A stretch of DNA of 47,667 nucleotides from JAPSGM01 sp036556985 (GTDB lineage Bacteria > Chloroflexota > Limnocylindria > QHBO01), in NCBI GenBank assembly GCA_036556985.1, contig DATBIK010000049.1:1-47667 (forward strand), written 5' to 3'. Numbering within the stretch: position 1 is the first letter of the stretch; every line of letters begins with the position of its first letter. Below, piece by piece: positions 24,791 through 32,695 of the stretch. Under the pieces are notes generated by a model. It was given only the letters and a program-made list of their open reading frames with translations, made no database searches and was not told where the DNA came from. Made by a program: the position numbers and the translations under genes.

Positions 24791-27700
24791 GCGCTGGCCT
24801 CCACCGGGATGTCGGCCAGGCGCAGCGACACGATCCGGGAGACCGCGGCATCGGTCATCGTCACGCCGTAGATCGTGTCGGCCACCTCGATCGTGGCGCG
24901 GTTGTGGGTGATGACCACGAAGTCGATCGCCTCGCTCAGCTTGCGCAGGGCGTCCGCGAAACGGCCGATGTTCGCCTCGTCGAGCGCGGCATCCACTTCG
25001 TCGAGGATGCAGAACGGCACCGGGTTCACGCTGAGCATGGCGAACAGCAGCGCCACGCCGGTGAGCGCGCGCTCGCCCCCGGAGAGCATGGCCAGGCGCT
25101 GGAGCCGCTTCCCCGGCGGACGCACGACGATCTCGATGCCATCCGGCGCGTCGCCATCTGTCCCGCCGCCGAGGCTCAGCGAGGCCGACCCGCCGGCAAA
25201 GAGGAGGCGGCAGAACTCGTCGAACTTCTCGCCGATCGCGGCGAAGGCCGCGTTGAACTGCTCGGAGATCTGGGCGTCGAGGGTGCCGATGAGCTCCTCG
25301 GTGGAGCCGATGGCTTCGGACAGGTCCGTCTCCTGGCCGGCAAGCTCGTCGAGCCGCGCGGACAGCTCGCGGTGCTCCTCGACGGCAAACGGGTTCACCG
25401 AGCCGATCTGGGCCAGCGTGCGTCGCACCCGCCGCAGCTCCCCGTCCAGGGCCTCGTCGTCGAGCGCGTTGATCCCTTCGCGCGCCGCCGTTCCCGCCTC
25501 GGCGTCACCGGGGTCCGCGGGCGCCTCCCCCGCCTCGGGAACGGGCAGCGAGTCGAGGGCGAGCTCGCGCTCGCGAGCGAGCGCGGCCAGCGCCTCCTCG
25601 TGCCGCGACGCTTCGATGGCCGATGTCTGCGCGTCCCGCTCGAGCTCACCCAGCCGCGCCAAGCTGCCACCGGCGCCGCGCTCCAGGTCGAGCAGGTCGG
25701 CGCGCGCCGCCTGGCGCGCCTCCTCGGCGCCACTGCTCTCGGCCGCGGCAGCCTCGTCCGCCGCGCGCGCCGCGGCTACGGCATCGCGGGCGGCTGCGGC
25801 CTCGGCATCGATCGCGGCAAGCGCCGCCGCGCGCGCCCCTCCCTCGGCGACGATGTGCGCCCGCCGCGCCTCGTGCGTGGCGCGCTCACGTCCCTGGCCG
25901 ACCTGTCGCTCCTCGCGGCCGCGGGCTTCCTCGCGTGCGGCAACCCACGCCTCGCGTGCGGCATCCGCCTCGGCGGCGAGGCTGGCGCGCACCTCGCGGG
26001 CGGCCTTCGCGGCGGTTTCGAGTTCGGCCAGCCGTGCGTCCGCAGCCTTCTCGTCGGGCGGCTCACCGGACGGAGGAGCCGGGGGCAGCGCGTTCACCTC
26101 CTCGTCGAGGGCCGCCCCCGCGGTGGCCGCGCGGGTGTGACGCAGCTCGACCTCGGCAAGGGTCGCCTCCGCCGCGCGCAGCTCGCCCTCTGCCCGGCCT
26201 ACGTCGCCACGGGCCCCGTCCAGGCGCCGAGACGCCTCGCCGACCGCGGCCAGCTGCCGGGCGGCCGAGGCGGTGGCCTCGGACTGCTCCTGCTCGGCGC
26301 GTTCGAGCGCCTCGGCCAGCTCGCGACGGCGCGCGTGCCGCCGCGCCGCCTCTCCCCCGGCGGCGTCGGCACGGCCGCGGACCGACACGAGCCCGCGGCC
26401 GTCGGCGAGGTCCCCGCGCGGCGTCACCGCCAGCCAGCCGGCCGGCAGCGCCCGCCATCCGGCAAGGAGCGCCGCGAGATCGGGGGCCACGACCGTGCGG
26501 CGCAGGAGCCGGAGCCCCGCGCCAGCGCCGCCCGCCCACTCGGCCAGCGTCCGGTCGCCACCCACGGCGCGGAGCGCGCGATCGCGGTCGGCGGCATCGG
26601 CGACGAGGTCGTCGTCTGCGGCGGTGGCCAGCAGACGTGCGGCGCCACGCGCCTCGGCGAGCCGCTCGACGAGGTCACCGTCGCGCCAGACGAGCGCCTG
26701 CTCGAGCTCGCCGCCGATGGCCGCCTCGATGGCCGGCCACGCCGCCTCTGGCGCCTCGAGGCTGTCGAGGAGGGTCGTCCATCCCGCCGCGGTGAGCAGC
26801 GAGCCCAGGATGGCCCCGTGTTCCGCGCGTTCGTGGAGCGCCTCGAGCTCGCCGCGCATCGCCCCGACGCGCTCAGCGAGCTCGGACGACTGACGTCGCG
26901 CGGCATCGGCTCGAGGCTGCGCGGCCTCCAGCTCTCGTTGCGCGGTGGCTTCGCGCGCCCGGGCCGCGTCGGCACGCTCACGGGCGGCCGCAGCGGCGCG
27001 CCGGGCGGGCTCCACCGCCTCGGCCAGCTCGACGAGCGTCTCCCGCGCGCTCGCGAGCTCCCGTGCCAGCTCCTCGCGCCGAGAGGCGAGCCGCGCCGCG
27101 ACCTCGCCCCGACGCGCGGCCTCGGCGATCCGCTCCCCCTCTTCCCGCCGTCGGTCGGCGAGCGCGGACTCCGCTGCCAGCAGTCGGGCGTCGGCCTCGG
27201 CGAGGCGGTCCGCGGCAGCTCGCCAGGCTGTCTCCGCCTCGCTCGCACGAGCCCGCGCCGGATCGACGTCGGAGTCAACCGCGCCGCTCGCCAGCTCGGC
27301 GAGCGCGATCTCGATCCCGGCCAGCTCGGCGGCAGCGGACTCCTCCGCGCGGCGCAGGTCGGCGGCGCGCGCCTCGATCGCCTCGTAACGGCTCTCCGCA
27401 CGGATCCGCGCTTCGCGTGTGGCCTCACGGCGCTCGATGGCCCCGCGGGCGGCTTCCTCCGCCCGCCAGTAGCGCTCCTCGGCCGCTGCGGTGGCCTCGC
27501 GCCCAGCGGCCTGCTCGGTGCGAAGGGCCTCGAGCGCGGCCTCGGCCGCCGCAGCGCGCCGGCGCGCCTCTCCCAGTGCTGCACGAGCTGCCGACTCGCG
27601 GCGACGATGGGACTCGCCGACCAGGGCCCGCGCGCGGCGGCCGAGCGCGTCGTGCTCCTGCTGGTGCTTCGCCTGCAGCGCGAGCCGCCGGACCTGGGGC

Positions 27701-28299
27701 CGAAGCTCGCCGGCCAGGTCGCTGATACGGGTCAGATTGTCACGGGCCCTGCCGAGCCGGGCGAGCGCCTCGTTCTTGCGGACCTGCAGGTTCTTCACCC
27801 CGGCCGCCTCCTCGAACAGCTGGCGCCGCTCTTCCGGGCGCAGGGAGAGCGCCGCGTCGACGGTCCCCTGCCCCACCACCACGAGCTCGTTCGCGCCGAG
27901 GCGGCCCTCGCCGAGCAGCTCGACGACGTCGCGAAGCCGCGCCCGCGCCCCGTTGATGAGGTACTCGCTCTCGCCGGAACGGTAGGCGCGGCGGCCGATG
28001 GTGACCTCGGTGAATTCGATCGGCAGCCAGCCATCGGCGTTGTCCAAAGTGAGGATCGCCTCGGCCATGCCCTGCGGCTTGCGCTCCTGCGACCCGGCGA
28101 AGATGACGTCATCCGCGCGGCGCGTGCGCAGCGACCGGTTCGACTGCTCCCCGAGCACCCACCGCACGGCGTCGGCCATGTTCGACTTGCCCGATCCGTT
28201 CGGACCGATGACCGCGTTCACGCCCGGCTCGAAGACGAAGCGCGTGGCATCCGCGAAGGTCTTGAACCCGTGAAGCCGCAGCTCCTTGAGCCGGCTCAT
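24787..28299 (-). CDS. smc: Chromosome segregation protein SMC
   Basis: SMC ATPase that compacts and aligns the chromosome with ScpA and ScpB. The 1170 residues are normal length: N-terminal head with Walker A IGPNGSGKSN (about 31-40), QSNRSLRTRRADDVIFAGS and the Q-loop region; a long Ala/Glu/Arg-rich coiled coil; a hinge around 520-660 (HGAILGSLLTAAGWTTLLDS); the return coil; and the C-terminal head with signature MLSGGERALTGVALLFAML and Walker B VPFCILDEVDAALDEANIG. The start is ATG at 28299 in an ATGA overlap with rnc; the open frame upstream is a shadow of rnc. The rnc-smc-ftsY order is classic. Confidence 0.97.
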   Translation of the reverse strand: MSRLKELRLHGFKTFADATRFVFEPGVNAVIGPNGSGKSNMADAVRWVLGEQSNRSLRTRRADDVIFAGSQERKPQGMAEAILTLDNADGWLPIEFTEVTIGRRAYRSGESEYLINGARARLRDVVELLGEGRLGANELVVVGQGTVDAALSLRPEERRQLFEEAAGVKNLQVRKNEALARLGRARDNLTRISDLAGELRPQVRRLALQAKHQQEHDALGRRARALVGESHRRRESAARAALGEARRRAAAAEAALEALRTEQAAGREATAAAEERYWRAEEAARGAIERREATREARIRAESRYEAIEARAADLRRAEESAAAELAGIEIALAELASGAVDSDVDPARARASEAETAWRAAADRLAEADARLLAAESALADRRREEGERIAEAARRGEVAARLASRREELARELASARETLVELAEAVEPARRAAAAARERADAARAREATAQRELEAAQPRADAARRQSSELAERVGAMRGELEALHERAEHGAILGSLLTAAGWTTLLDSLEAPEAAWPAIEAAIGGELEQALVWRDGDLVERLAEARGAARLLATAADDDLVADAADRDRALRAVGGDRTLAEWAGGAGAGLRLLRRTVVAPDLAALLAGWRALPAGWLAVTPRGDLADGRGLVSVRGRADAAGGEAARRHARRRELAEALERAEQEQSEATASAARQLAAVGEASRRLDGARGDVGRAEGELRAAEATLAEVELRHTRAATAGAALDEEVNALPPAPPSGEPPDEKAADARLAELETAAKAAREVRASLAAEADAAREAWVAAREEARGREERQVGQGRERATHEARRAHIVAEGGARAAALAAIDAEAAAARDAVAAARAADEAAAAESSGAEEARQAARADLLDLERGAGGSLARLGELERDAQTSAIEASRHEEALAALARERELALDSLPVPEAGEAPADPGDAEAGTAAREGINALDDEALDGELRRVRRTLAQIGSVNPFAVEEHRELSARLDELAGQETDLSEAIGSTEELIGTLDAQISEQFNAAFAAIGEKFDEFCRLLFAGGSASLSLGGGTDGDAPDGIEIVVRPPGKRLQRLAMLSGGERALTGVALLFAMLSVNPVPFCILDEVDAALDEANIGRFADALRKLSEAIDFVVITHNRATIEVADTIYGVTMTDAAVSRIVSLRLADIPVEASA

Positions 28300-29012
28300 A
28301 CCGGCTCCACGTCCACGGCCGTCCGCCGGTGCACGCGCTCGATGGCCTGGCCGGCCGCGTGCTCCTCGGCCCGCTGGCGGCTCGACCCGGTGCCAGCGGC
28401 GAGCCGCTGCCCGTTCAGCAGGACCGCGACCCGGAAGCGCTGCTCGTGCGGCGGACCGGAGGTTTCGAGCAGCTCGTAGCGCGGCTTCTGGCGGTGGACC
28501 CGCTGGCTCCACTCCTGGAGCCGGCTCTTCGCCGACTTCAGCGACACGCGCTCGGGGCCGTCGAGCTCCTCGCTGAACAGGTGAAGCAGCCAGCGACGCG
28601 TGGCGGGCAGGCCCTCGGCGAGGTAGACGGCGCCGGCGACGGCCTCGAACAGGGCGGCCAGCAGGGAAGGGCGGTTCGCGCCGCCGGCCTCGGACTCGCC
28701 GCGACCGAGCAGGAGGTATCGGTCCATGCCGGTCCTCACGGCCAGGCGGGCGAGCGCGTCGCGGTTCACGAGCCCGGCACGGCGCGCGGTGAGGAGCCCC
28801 TCGTCCTCGTCGGGGTATCGGTCGTAGAGGAGACGGCTGACGACGAGGCCGATGACGGCGTCGCCGAGGAACTCGAGGCGCTCGTTGTGCCCTGCAACGA
28901 GCTGCTGGTTCTCGTTGAAGTAGGAGCTGTGGACGAACGCCTGGCGAACGGCCTCCGGATCCCGCAGGGCGATGCCGAGTCGCTCGCCGAGCTCGTCGAA
29001 GCTCGAACCTAC
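28296..29012 (-). CDS. rnc: Ribonuclease III; no canonical start codon (GTA proposed)
   Basis: Double-strand RNA endonuclease. The catalytic signature HNERLEFLGDAVIGLVV lies at about 28840-28890. The first GTG in frame is downstream of it (28769), so starting there would make a dead fragment. Upstream the frame is open into acpP with no ATG, GTG or TTG. GTA at 29012 overlaps the acpP TAG by 4 nt (GTAG), has GAGGAG eight nt upstream, and gives a 238-residue protein starting xGSSFDELGERLGIALRDPE, matching the normal N-terminal helix. CTG at 28967 would truncate that helix. The C-terminal dsRNA-binding domain (RLQEWSQRVHRQKPRYELLE) is complete. A sequence error cannot be excluded. Confidence 0.9.
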   Translation of the reverse strand, partial: VGSSFDELGERLGIALRDPEAVRQAFVHSSYFNENQQLVAGHNERLEFLGDAVIGLVVSRLLYDRYPDEDEGLLTARRAGLVNRDALARLAVRTGMDRYLLLGRGESEAGGANRPSLLAALFEAVAGAVYLAEGLPATRRWLLHLFSEELDGPERVSLKSAKSRLQEWSQRVHRQKPRYELLETSGPPHEQRFRVAVLLNGQRLAAGTGSSRQRAEEHAAGQAIERVHRRTAVDVEPV

Positions 29013-29251
29013 TGCTGGTGCTCCTCGATGTACTCGACCGCGTCGGAGACCTTCTGGATCTTCTCGGCGTCCTCGTCCGAGATCTCCATCCCGAACTCCT
29101 CCTCGAGGCTCATGATGAGCTCGACGAGGTCGAGCGAGTCGGCGTTCAGGTCGTCGACGAACGAGGCCTGCGGCGTGACCTCCTCCTCGTCAACGCCGAG
29201 CTGCTCGACGATGATCTTCTTGAGTCGGTCGAAGGTGGTTCCGTCGGTCAC
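29009..29251 (-). CDS. acpP: Acyl carrier protein
   Basis: Carries growing fatty-acyl chains on a phosphopantetheine arm. The acidic 80-residue protein has the attachment site in NADSLDLVELIM (serine S39 of the DSL motif), typical of ACPs. The start is GTG at 29251 with GAGGAG ten nt upstream. It lies 5 nt after nusB and before rnc. In Bacillus the order is plsX-fabD-fabG-acpP-rnc-smc; here fabD and fabG are missing and nusB takes the space. Confidence 0.97.
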   Translation of the reverse strand: MTDGTTFDRLKKIIVEQLGVDEEEVTPQASFVDDLNADSLDLVELIMSLEEEFGMEISDEDAEKIQKVSDAVEYIEEHQQ

Positions 29252-29256
29252 CCGTC

Positions 29257-29712
29257 TTAGGCTCCTCTACCCGATGCTCCGCTTCCCGTTGAACGCGCGA
29301 CGCTGCCGAGGACTCCGTTCACGAGGCGTCGGGCGGCATCTCCGGCGTACGTCCGGGCAAGGGAAACGGCATCGTGGATCGTCTCCCCGTCCGGGATCGC
29401 GGCGGAGTATAGCACCTCGTACAGGGCGCTCCGCAGGATCGTCCGCTCCACGCGGCCGAGCTCGCTGACCGGGATCGCCGGCGCCAGGCGGGCGATCTCG
29501 GCGTCGATCTCCGGCCGATGACGGAGCACGCCCTCCACCAGGTCACGCGCCTGGTCGGCCGTGTCGCGGCGGAGGCCCTTCTCCGTGGCGAGGCGCTCCA
29601 GCGCGGTGAGCGCCTGCTCGGGGCGGAACTCGTCCTCGAACAGGGCGAGCATGGCCAGGCGGCGGGCCTGGAGCCCCTGGTCGGTGGCGGGCCTCTGCCG
29701 CGTGGGCGTCAC
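29257..29712 (-). CDS. nusB: Transcription antitermination factor NusB
   Basis: NusB pairs with NusE (S10) at boxA to aid rRNA transcription. All-helical, 151 residues, with QARRLAMLALFEDEFRPE at the N-terminus and the C-terminal signature LRSALYEVLYSAAIPDGETI, then HDAVSLARTYAGDAARRLVNGVLG. The start is GTG at 29712, 4 nt after plsX. Its place between plsX and acpP is not the standard one but recurs in Chloroflexota as far as I recall. Confidence 0.95.
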   Translation of the reverse strand: MTPTRQRPATDQGLQARRLAMLALFEDEFRPEQALTALERLATEKGLRRDTADQARDLVEGVLRHRPEIDAEIARLAPAIPVSELGRVERTILRSALYEVLYSAAIPDGETIHDAVSLARTYAGDAARRLVNGVLGSVARSTGSGASGRGA

Positions 29713-29716
29713 CCGG

Positions 29717-30784
29717 TCAGGCCTCGGGTTGCGCGGCGACGGCGCGCGTGCCCTCGGCCACCGCCTCGCCGGCGTCGTGCCGGGCGAGGGCGGGATGGGC
29801 CCGCGTCCATTCGGCGATGAGCCCGGGGATGTCCTCGGCCGCCGCCTCCGAGCCGACCCGGATGGCGTGCTCGACCATTCGCGCCTTCGCCCGGCCGTGG
29901 GTCACGATGCTCACCCCGCGCACGCCAAGCAGCGGCGCGCCGCCGTAGCGCTCGAAGTCGAACCGGTGCTTCAGACGGTCGAAGCCTGGCTTCAGGGCCA
30001 GCAGGGCGAGCGGCGCCACGGCGCCCTGTTGCAGGTCGCTGCGCAGCGAGCGGAAGATGTAGCTCGTCAGGCCCTCGAAGAACTTGATGACGACGTTGCC
30101 GACGAACCCGTCGCACACCACCACGTCGGCGCCGTGCGCGATGAGGTCGTTGCCCTCGACGTTGCCGACGAAGTTCAGGTCCGCCTCGCGCATCCGCTCG
30201 TTCGCCTCTCGCGTGAGGGCGTTGCCCTTCTCGTCCTCCTCGCCGATGTTCAGGAGGCCGATGCGCGGGCGCGGCACCTTCAGGACGTGCTCCGCGTAGA
30301 TCGAGCCCATGACGGCGAAGTGGACGAGGTTGGTGGCGTCCGAGTCCACGTTGGCGCCGACGTCGAGGAGCATGATCGGGCCGGTGGCAGTGACGAGGTG
30401 CGCGCCGAGCGCGGGGCGGTCGACCCCCTCGATGCGGCCGAGCCGGAAGACGGCAGCTGCCATGGTGGCCCCCGTCGAGCCGGCGCTGACGACCGCGTCC
30501 GCCTTCCCGTCGCGGACGAGCTCGGTGGCCACCCGGATCGAGGCGCGCCGCTTGGCGCGCAGGGCGGTGGCGGGCGACTCGCCCATCCCGATGACGTCCG
30601 GCGCGTCGACGAACGAAACGCTCGCCGGGCGGCCATGACCGTACTCGGCGATCTCGGCCTCGATGCGGGGCAGGTCGCCAACGAGGATGATCTCGTCGGC
30701 ATTGGCGGCCGCGTAGTTGATGGCCCCGCGGACGACCTCGCGCGGTGCGAAGTCTCCGCCCATCGCGTCGACCGCGATGCGCAT
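29717..30784 (-). CDS. plsX: Phosphate acyltransferase PlsX
   Basis: Makes acyl-phosphate from acyl-ACP for the PlsY step of phospholipid synthesis. The 355-residue protein starts MRIAVDAMGGDFAPREVVRG and has VVSAGSTGATMAAAVFRLGR, LLDVGANVDSDATNLVHFAVMG, GLLNIGEEDEKGN, VGNVEGNDL and VCDGFVGNVVIKFFEG. The start is ATG at 30784, 13 nt after the rpmF stop. rpmF-plsX is a conserved pair; acpP downstream supplies its substrate carrier. Confidence 0.97.
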   Translation of the reverse strand: MRIAVDAMGGDFAPREVVRGAINYAAANADEIILVGDLPRIEAEIAEYGHGRPASVSFVDAPDVIGMGESPATALRAKRRASIRVATELVRDGKADAVVSAGSTGATMAAAVFRLGRIEGVDRPALGAHLVTATGPIMLLDVGANVDSDATNLVHFAVMGSIYAEHVLKVPRPRIGLLNIGEEDEKGNALTREANERMREADLNFVGNVEGNDLIAHGADVVVCDGFVGNVVIKFFEGLTSYIFRSLRSDLQQGAVAPLALLALKPGFDRLKHRFDFERYGGAPLLGVRGVSIVTHGRAKARMVEHAIRVGSEAAAEDIPGLIAEWTRAHPALARHDAGEAVAEGTRAVAAQPEA

Positions 30785-30797
30785 CAGCGGCCGCGGG

Positions 30798-31004
30798 TCA
30801 GCGTGCGCCGCCCTCGGCCGGCGTGCTCGACTCGACCGGCACCACCTCGCGGCCATCGTAGTAGCCGCAGGTCGGGCAGACGTGATGGGCGCGCTTCAGC
30901 TCGTGGCAATGCGTGCACTCGACGAGCGGTGGCGCGCTGATCGCCAGGTGAGCACGTCGCTCGCCCTGGCGGGCCTTGGATACCTTGCGCTTGGGAACGC
31001 CCAC
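30798..31004 (-). CDS. rpmF: 50S ribosomal protein L32, zinc-binding form
   Basis: Small L32 of 68 residues. The N-terminus VGVPKRKVSKARQGERRAH is diagnostic. CTHC (near residue 30) and CPTC (near 44) make the four-cysteine zinc ribbon of the C-plus type. The start is GTG at 31004, with AGGAG nine nt upstream. It heads the rpmF-plsX-nusB-acpP-rnc-smc-ftsY run. Acidic and Ala-rich residues extend its C-terminus slightly. Confidence 0.96.
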   Translation of the reverse strand: MGVPKRKVSKARQGERRAHLAISAPPLVECTHCHELKRAHHVCPTCGYYDGREVVPVESSTPAEGGAR

Positions 31005-31047
31005 GCGTGTTGACTCCTGAAGATGCGGATCGGGGACGGGACGCCGC

Positions 31048-31053
31048 AGTATA
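31048..31053 (-). promoter_or_regulatory. -10 element for the rpmF-to-ftsY operon
   Basis: Minus-strand TATACT in GGCTATACT, in the 80-nt gap between DUF177 and rpmF. The predicted leader is about 37 nt. No convincing -35 hexamer is seen. It matches the -10 found before nusA, rpsB, rplS and the yugP-type gene. Confidence 0.5.
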
Positions 31054-31084
31054 GCCGCCATCGCCCCGGCTGGCGAGGCAGGGG

Positions 31085-31621
31085 TCAGTTGCGCTCGCGC
31101 TCCAGGAACCGGGCCAGGCCGGCGAGGCGCGGGTCGATCTCGTCGTCGGCGTGCGGCGCGTGGCCCGCGCCGAGCGGCTCGCCGCAGTCCGGGCAGAGGC
31201 CGGCACAGTCCGGCCGGCACAGCGGGTGCATCGGCTCGGTGAGCGCGAACTCCTCGCGGAGGACGGGCCCCAGGTCGATCTCGTGGTGCTCGTCGATGGC
31301 GCGGACCGCCTCCTCGCCCTCCGGGCCGGGCAGCGCCGCCCCGCTCTCCGGGTCGATGGTCGGCAGGTACTCCTCGCTGATCTCGACGGTGGCCTGCTCC
31401 ACGTACGGCTCCAGGCAGCGCCCACAGGTCCGTCGCACGTCGCCGCTGAGCGTGCCGCGCACGAGGATGCCGCGGTTCGTGCGCTGCATGCGGACGAGCC
31501 CGCTCACCGGCCCCGCCAGCTCGACGTCCGGCGCGAGGGACAGGTATCGGTCGCGCAGGCGGTGCTCGCGGACCGCGCCCGGCGGCTCCCGCAGGAGCCC
31601 GGCCACGTTGAACGCGGTCAT
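31085..31621 (-). CDS. DUF177 (YceD-type) protein
   Basis: DUF177 proteins precede rpmF in most bacteria, as here, and are linked with ribosomal large-subunit biogenesis; the exact role is unclear. The 178 residues have the mid-protein signature VRRTCGRCLEPYVEQATVEISEEY and a C-terminal cysteine cluster LCRPDCAGLCPDCGEPLGAG that could bind zinc. The start is ATG at 31621 in an ATGA overlap with the DivIVA-like gene. An 80-nt gap with a promoter element separates it from rpmF. Confidence 0.9.
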   Translation of the reverse strand: MTAFNVAGLLREPPGAVREHRLRDRYLSLAPDVELAGPVSGLVRMQRTNRGILVRGTLSGDVRRTCGRCLEPYVEQATVEISEEYLPTIDPESGAALPGPEGEEAVRAIDEHHEIDLGPVLREEFALTEPMHPLCRPDCAGLCPDCGEPLGAGHAPHADDEIDPRLAGLARFLERERN

Positions 31622-32142
31622 GGGCGTGGGGCGGCTTCGGTAGCCTCCTGCTCCGGCTCGCCGATGGGAACGCCGTCGGTCGCCGGGCGCGGCGGCCGGT
31701 GGCGCTCGTCGAGCATGTCGATGCCACGCTTGATGCTCGTCAGCGCCTTGATGCATTCCCCCTCGAGCCGGATGAGGACGCCGGCCGCGTACTCGTCGGC
31801 GCCGCGGCGCACCTCGGCCGCCTCCTGGTTGGCCGTGTCCAGGATCTCGCCGGCGCGCTGCTGTGCCATGCGCACCAGTTCGCGCTCCTCGAGCATCTGG
31901 GCGGCCTGCTCCTGGGCGCGGGCGATGATCGCGTCGGCCTCCTCGCGCGCCCGGTCGGTGATGCGGCCCGCCTCCTCGGTGATGCGCCGCGCCTGGCGCA
32001 CCTCGTCGGGCACGGACACGCGAAGCTGGTCGATCAGCTCGAGCACCGCCGCCTGCTCGAGGACGACGTTGTTCGTCAGCGGGAGCTTCTTGCCGGCCGC
32101 CACGAGGGACTCGAGGCGTTCGACGAGGAAGATGATGTCCGT
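31618..32142 (-). CDS. DivIVA/ATP-synthase-b-like coiled-coil protein, apparent ACG start
   Basis: Coiled-coil protein of unknown function, rich in Ala, Glu and Arg (RITEEAGRITDRAREEADAI, ARAQEQAAQMLEERELVRMA). The first GTG in frame (32103) would start at VAAGKKLPL. The sequence upstream, DIIFLVERLESLVAAGKKLP, resembles the N-terminus I recall for this family (MDIxFLxxRLE). In place of Met is ACG at 32142, nine nt after GGAGG, with a perfect TATAAT a further 13 nt upstream. I therefore propose an ACG start and 174 residues. The Pro/Glu-rich C-terminus overlaps DUF177 by 4 nt. Function not assigned. Confidence 0.8.
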   Translation of the reverse strand, partial: TDIIFLVERLESLVAAGKKLPLTNNVVLEQAAVLELIDQLRVSVPDEVRQARRITEEAGRITDRAREEADAIIARAQEQAAQMLEERELVRMAQQRAGEILDTANQEAAEVRRGADEYAAGVLIRLEGECIKALTSIKRGIDMLDERHRPPRPATDGVPIGEPEQEATEAAPRP

Positions 32143-32169
32143 GGCCGTGATCCTCCGTCCGTGGCCGGG

Positions 32170-32175
32170 ATTATA
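32170..32175 (-). promoter_or_regulatory. -10 element for the DivIVA-like/DUF177 pair
   Basis: Minus-strand TATAAT, a perfect consensus -10 in the 67-nt gap after coaD. The predicted transcript begins about 20 nt before the proposed ACG start and includes its GGAGG. No clear -35. Confidence 0.5.
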
Positions 32176-32209
32176 GACCCGGGATCGAACGATTCCGTCG
32201 TCCGCGTGC

Positions 32210-32695
32210 TCAGCCGCGGAAGCGCTCGGCGAGCGCGGCCGCCACCGGCTCGGGCACCATGCCGCGCACGTCGCCGCCGAACTGTGCGACCTCCTTGGCC
32301 AGCGAGCTCGACACGAAGCCGAACTCGAGCGCGGTCATGAGGAAGACGGTGTCGACGCCCGGCTCCAGCCTGCGGTTGGTATGGGCCATCTGGAGCTCGG
32401 CCTCGAAGTCGCTGATCGCGCGCAGCCCGCGCACGATGAACCCGGCTCCCCGCCGCGCGGCGAACTCCACGGTGAGCCCGTCGAAGGACTCGACCTCCAC
32501 GTGCGCCCCGAGCTCGGCCACCGACGCGCGGATGAGCTCGACCCGCCGCTCGATCGGGAACAGCGGCGACTTCTTCGGGTTGTGGAGCACCCCGATGACG
32601 AGCCGGTCGAAGAGGCTCGCCGCCCGGCGAGCGACGTCGAGGTGGGCCATCGTCATCGGGTCGAACGAGCCGGGAAAAACGGCGACGCGGCTCAT
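32210..32695 (-). CDS. coaD: Phosphopantetheine adenylyltransferase
   Basis: Fourth step of coenzyme A synthesis: dephospho-CoA from 4'-phosphopantetheine and ATP. The 161 residues are normal length. MSRVAVFPGSFDPMTMAHLD is the nucleotidyltransferase motif, here TMAH where TNGH is usual. Also FIVRGLRAISDFEAELQMAH and FVSSSLAKEVAQFGGDV (the ISSSxxKE block). The start is ATG at 32695 in an ATGA overlap with rsmD, the standard partner of coaD. It is the last gene of recG-rsmD-coaD. Confidence 0.96.
   Translation of the reverse strand: MSRVAVFPGSFDPMTMAHLDVARRAASLFDRLVIGVLHNPKKSPLFPIERRVELIRASVAELGAHVEVESFDGLTVEFAARRGAGFIVRGLRAISDFEAELQMAHTNRRLEPGVDTVFLMTALEFGFVSSSLAKEVAQFGGDVRGMVPEPVAAALAERFRG

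Noticed and set aside
24904..28479. A 1191-residue open frame on the plus strand opposite smc
   Set aside because: It is antisense to smc and rnc codons, has no recognisable domain and is Arg/Gly/Ala-rich, as expected of the mirror frame of GC-rich coding DNA.
29009..29020. Programmed -1 frameshift joining acpP to rnc
   Set aside because: The frame relation allows it, but CAGCAGTAG is not a slippery heptamer and an ACP-RNase III fusion has no precedent; a coupled GTA start is simpler.
29403..29415. TATACT on the minus strand as a further promoter
   Set aside because: It lies inside nusB and encodes part of VLYSAAIP; without a -35 it is likely coincidence, although an internal promoter for acpP is possible.
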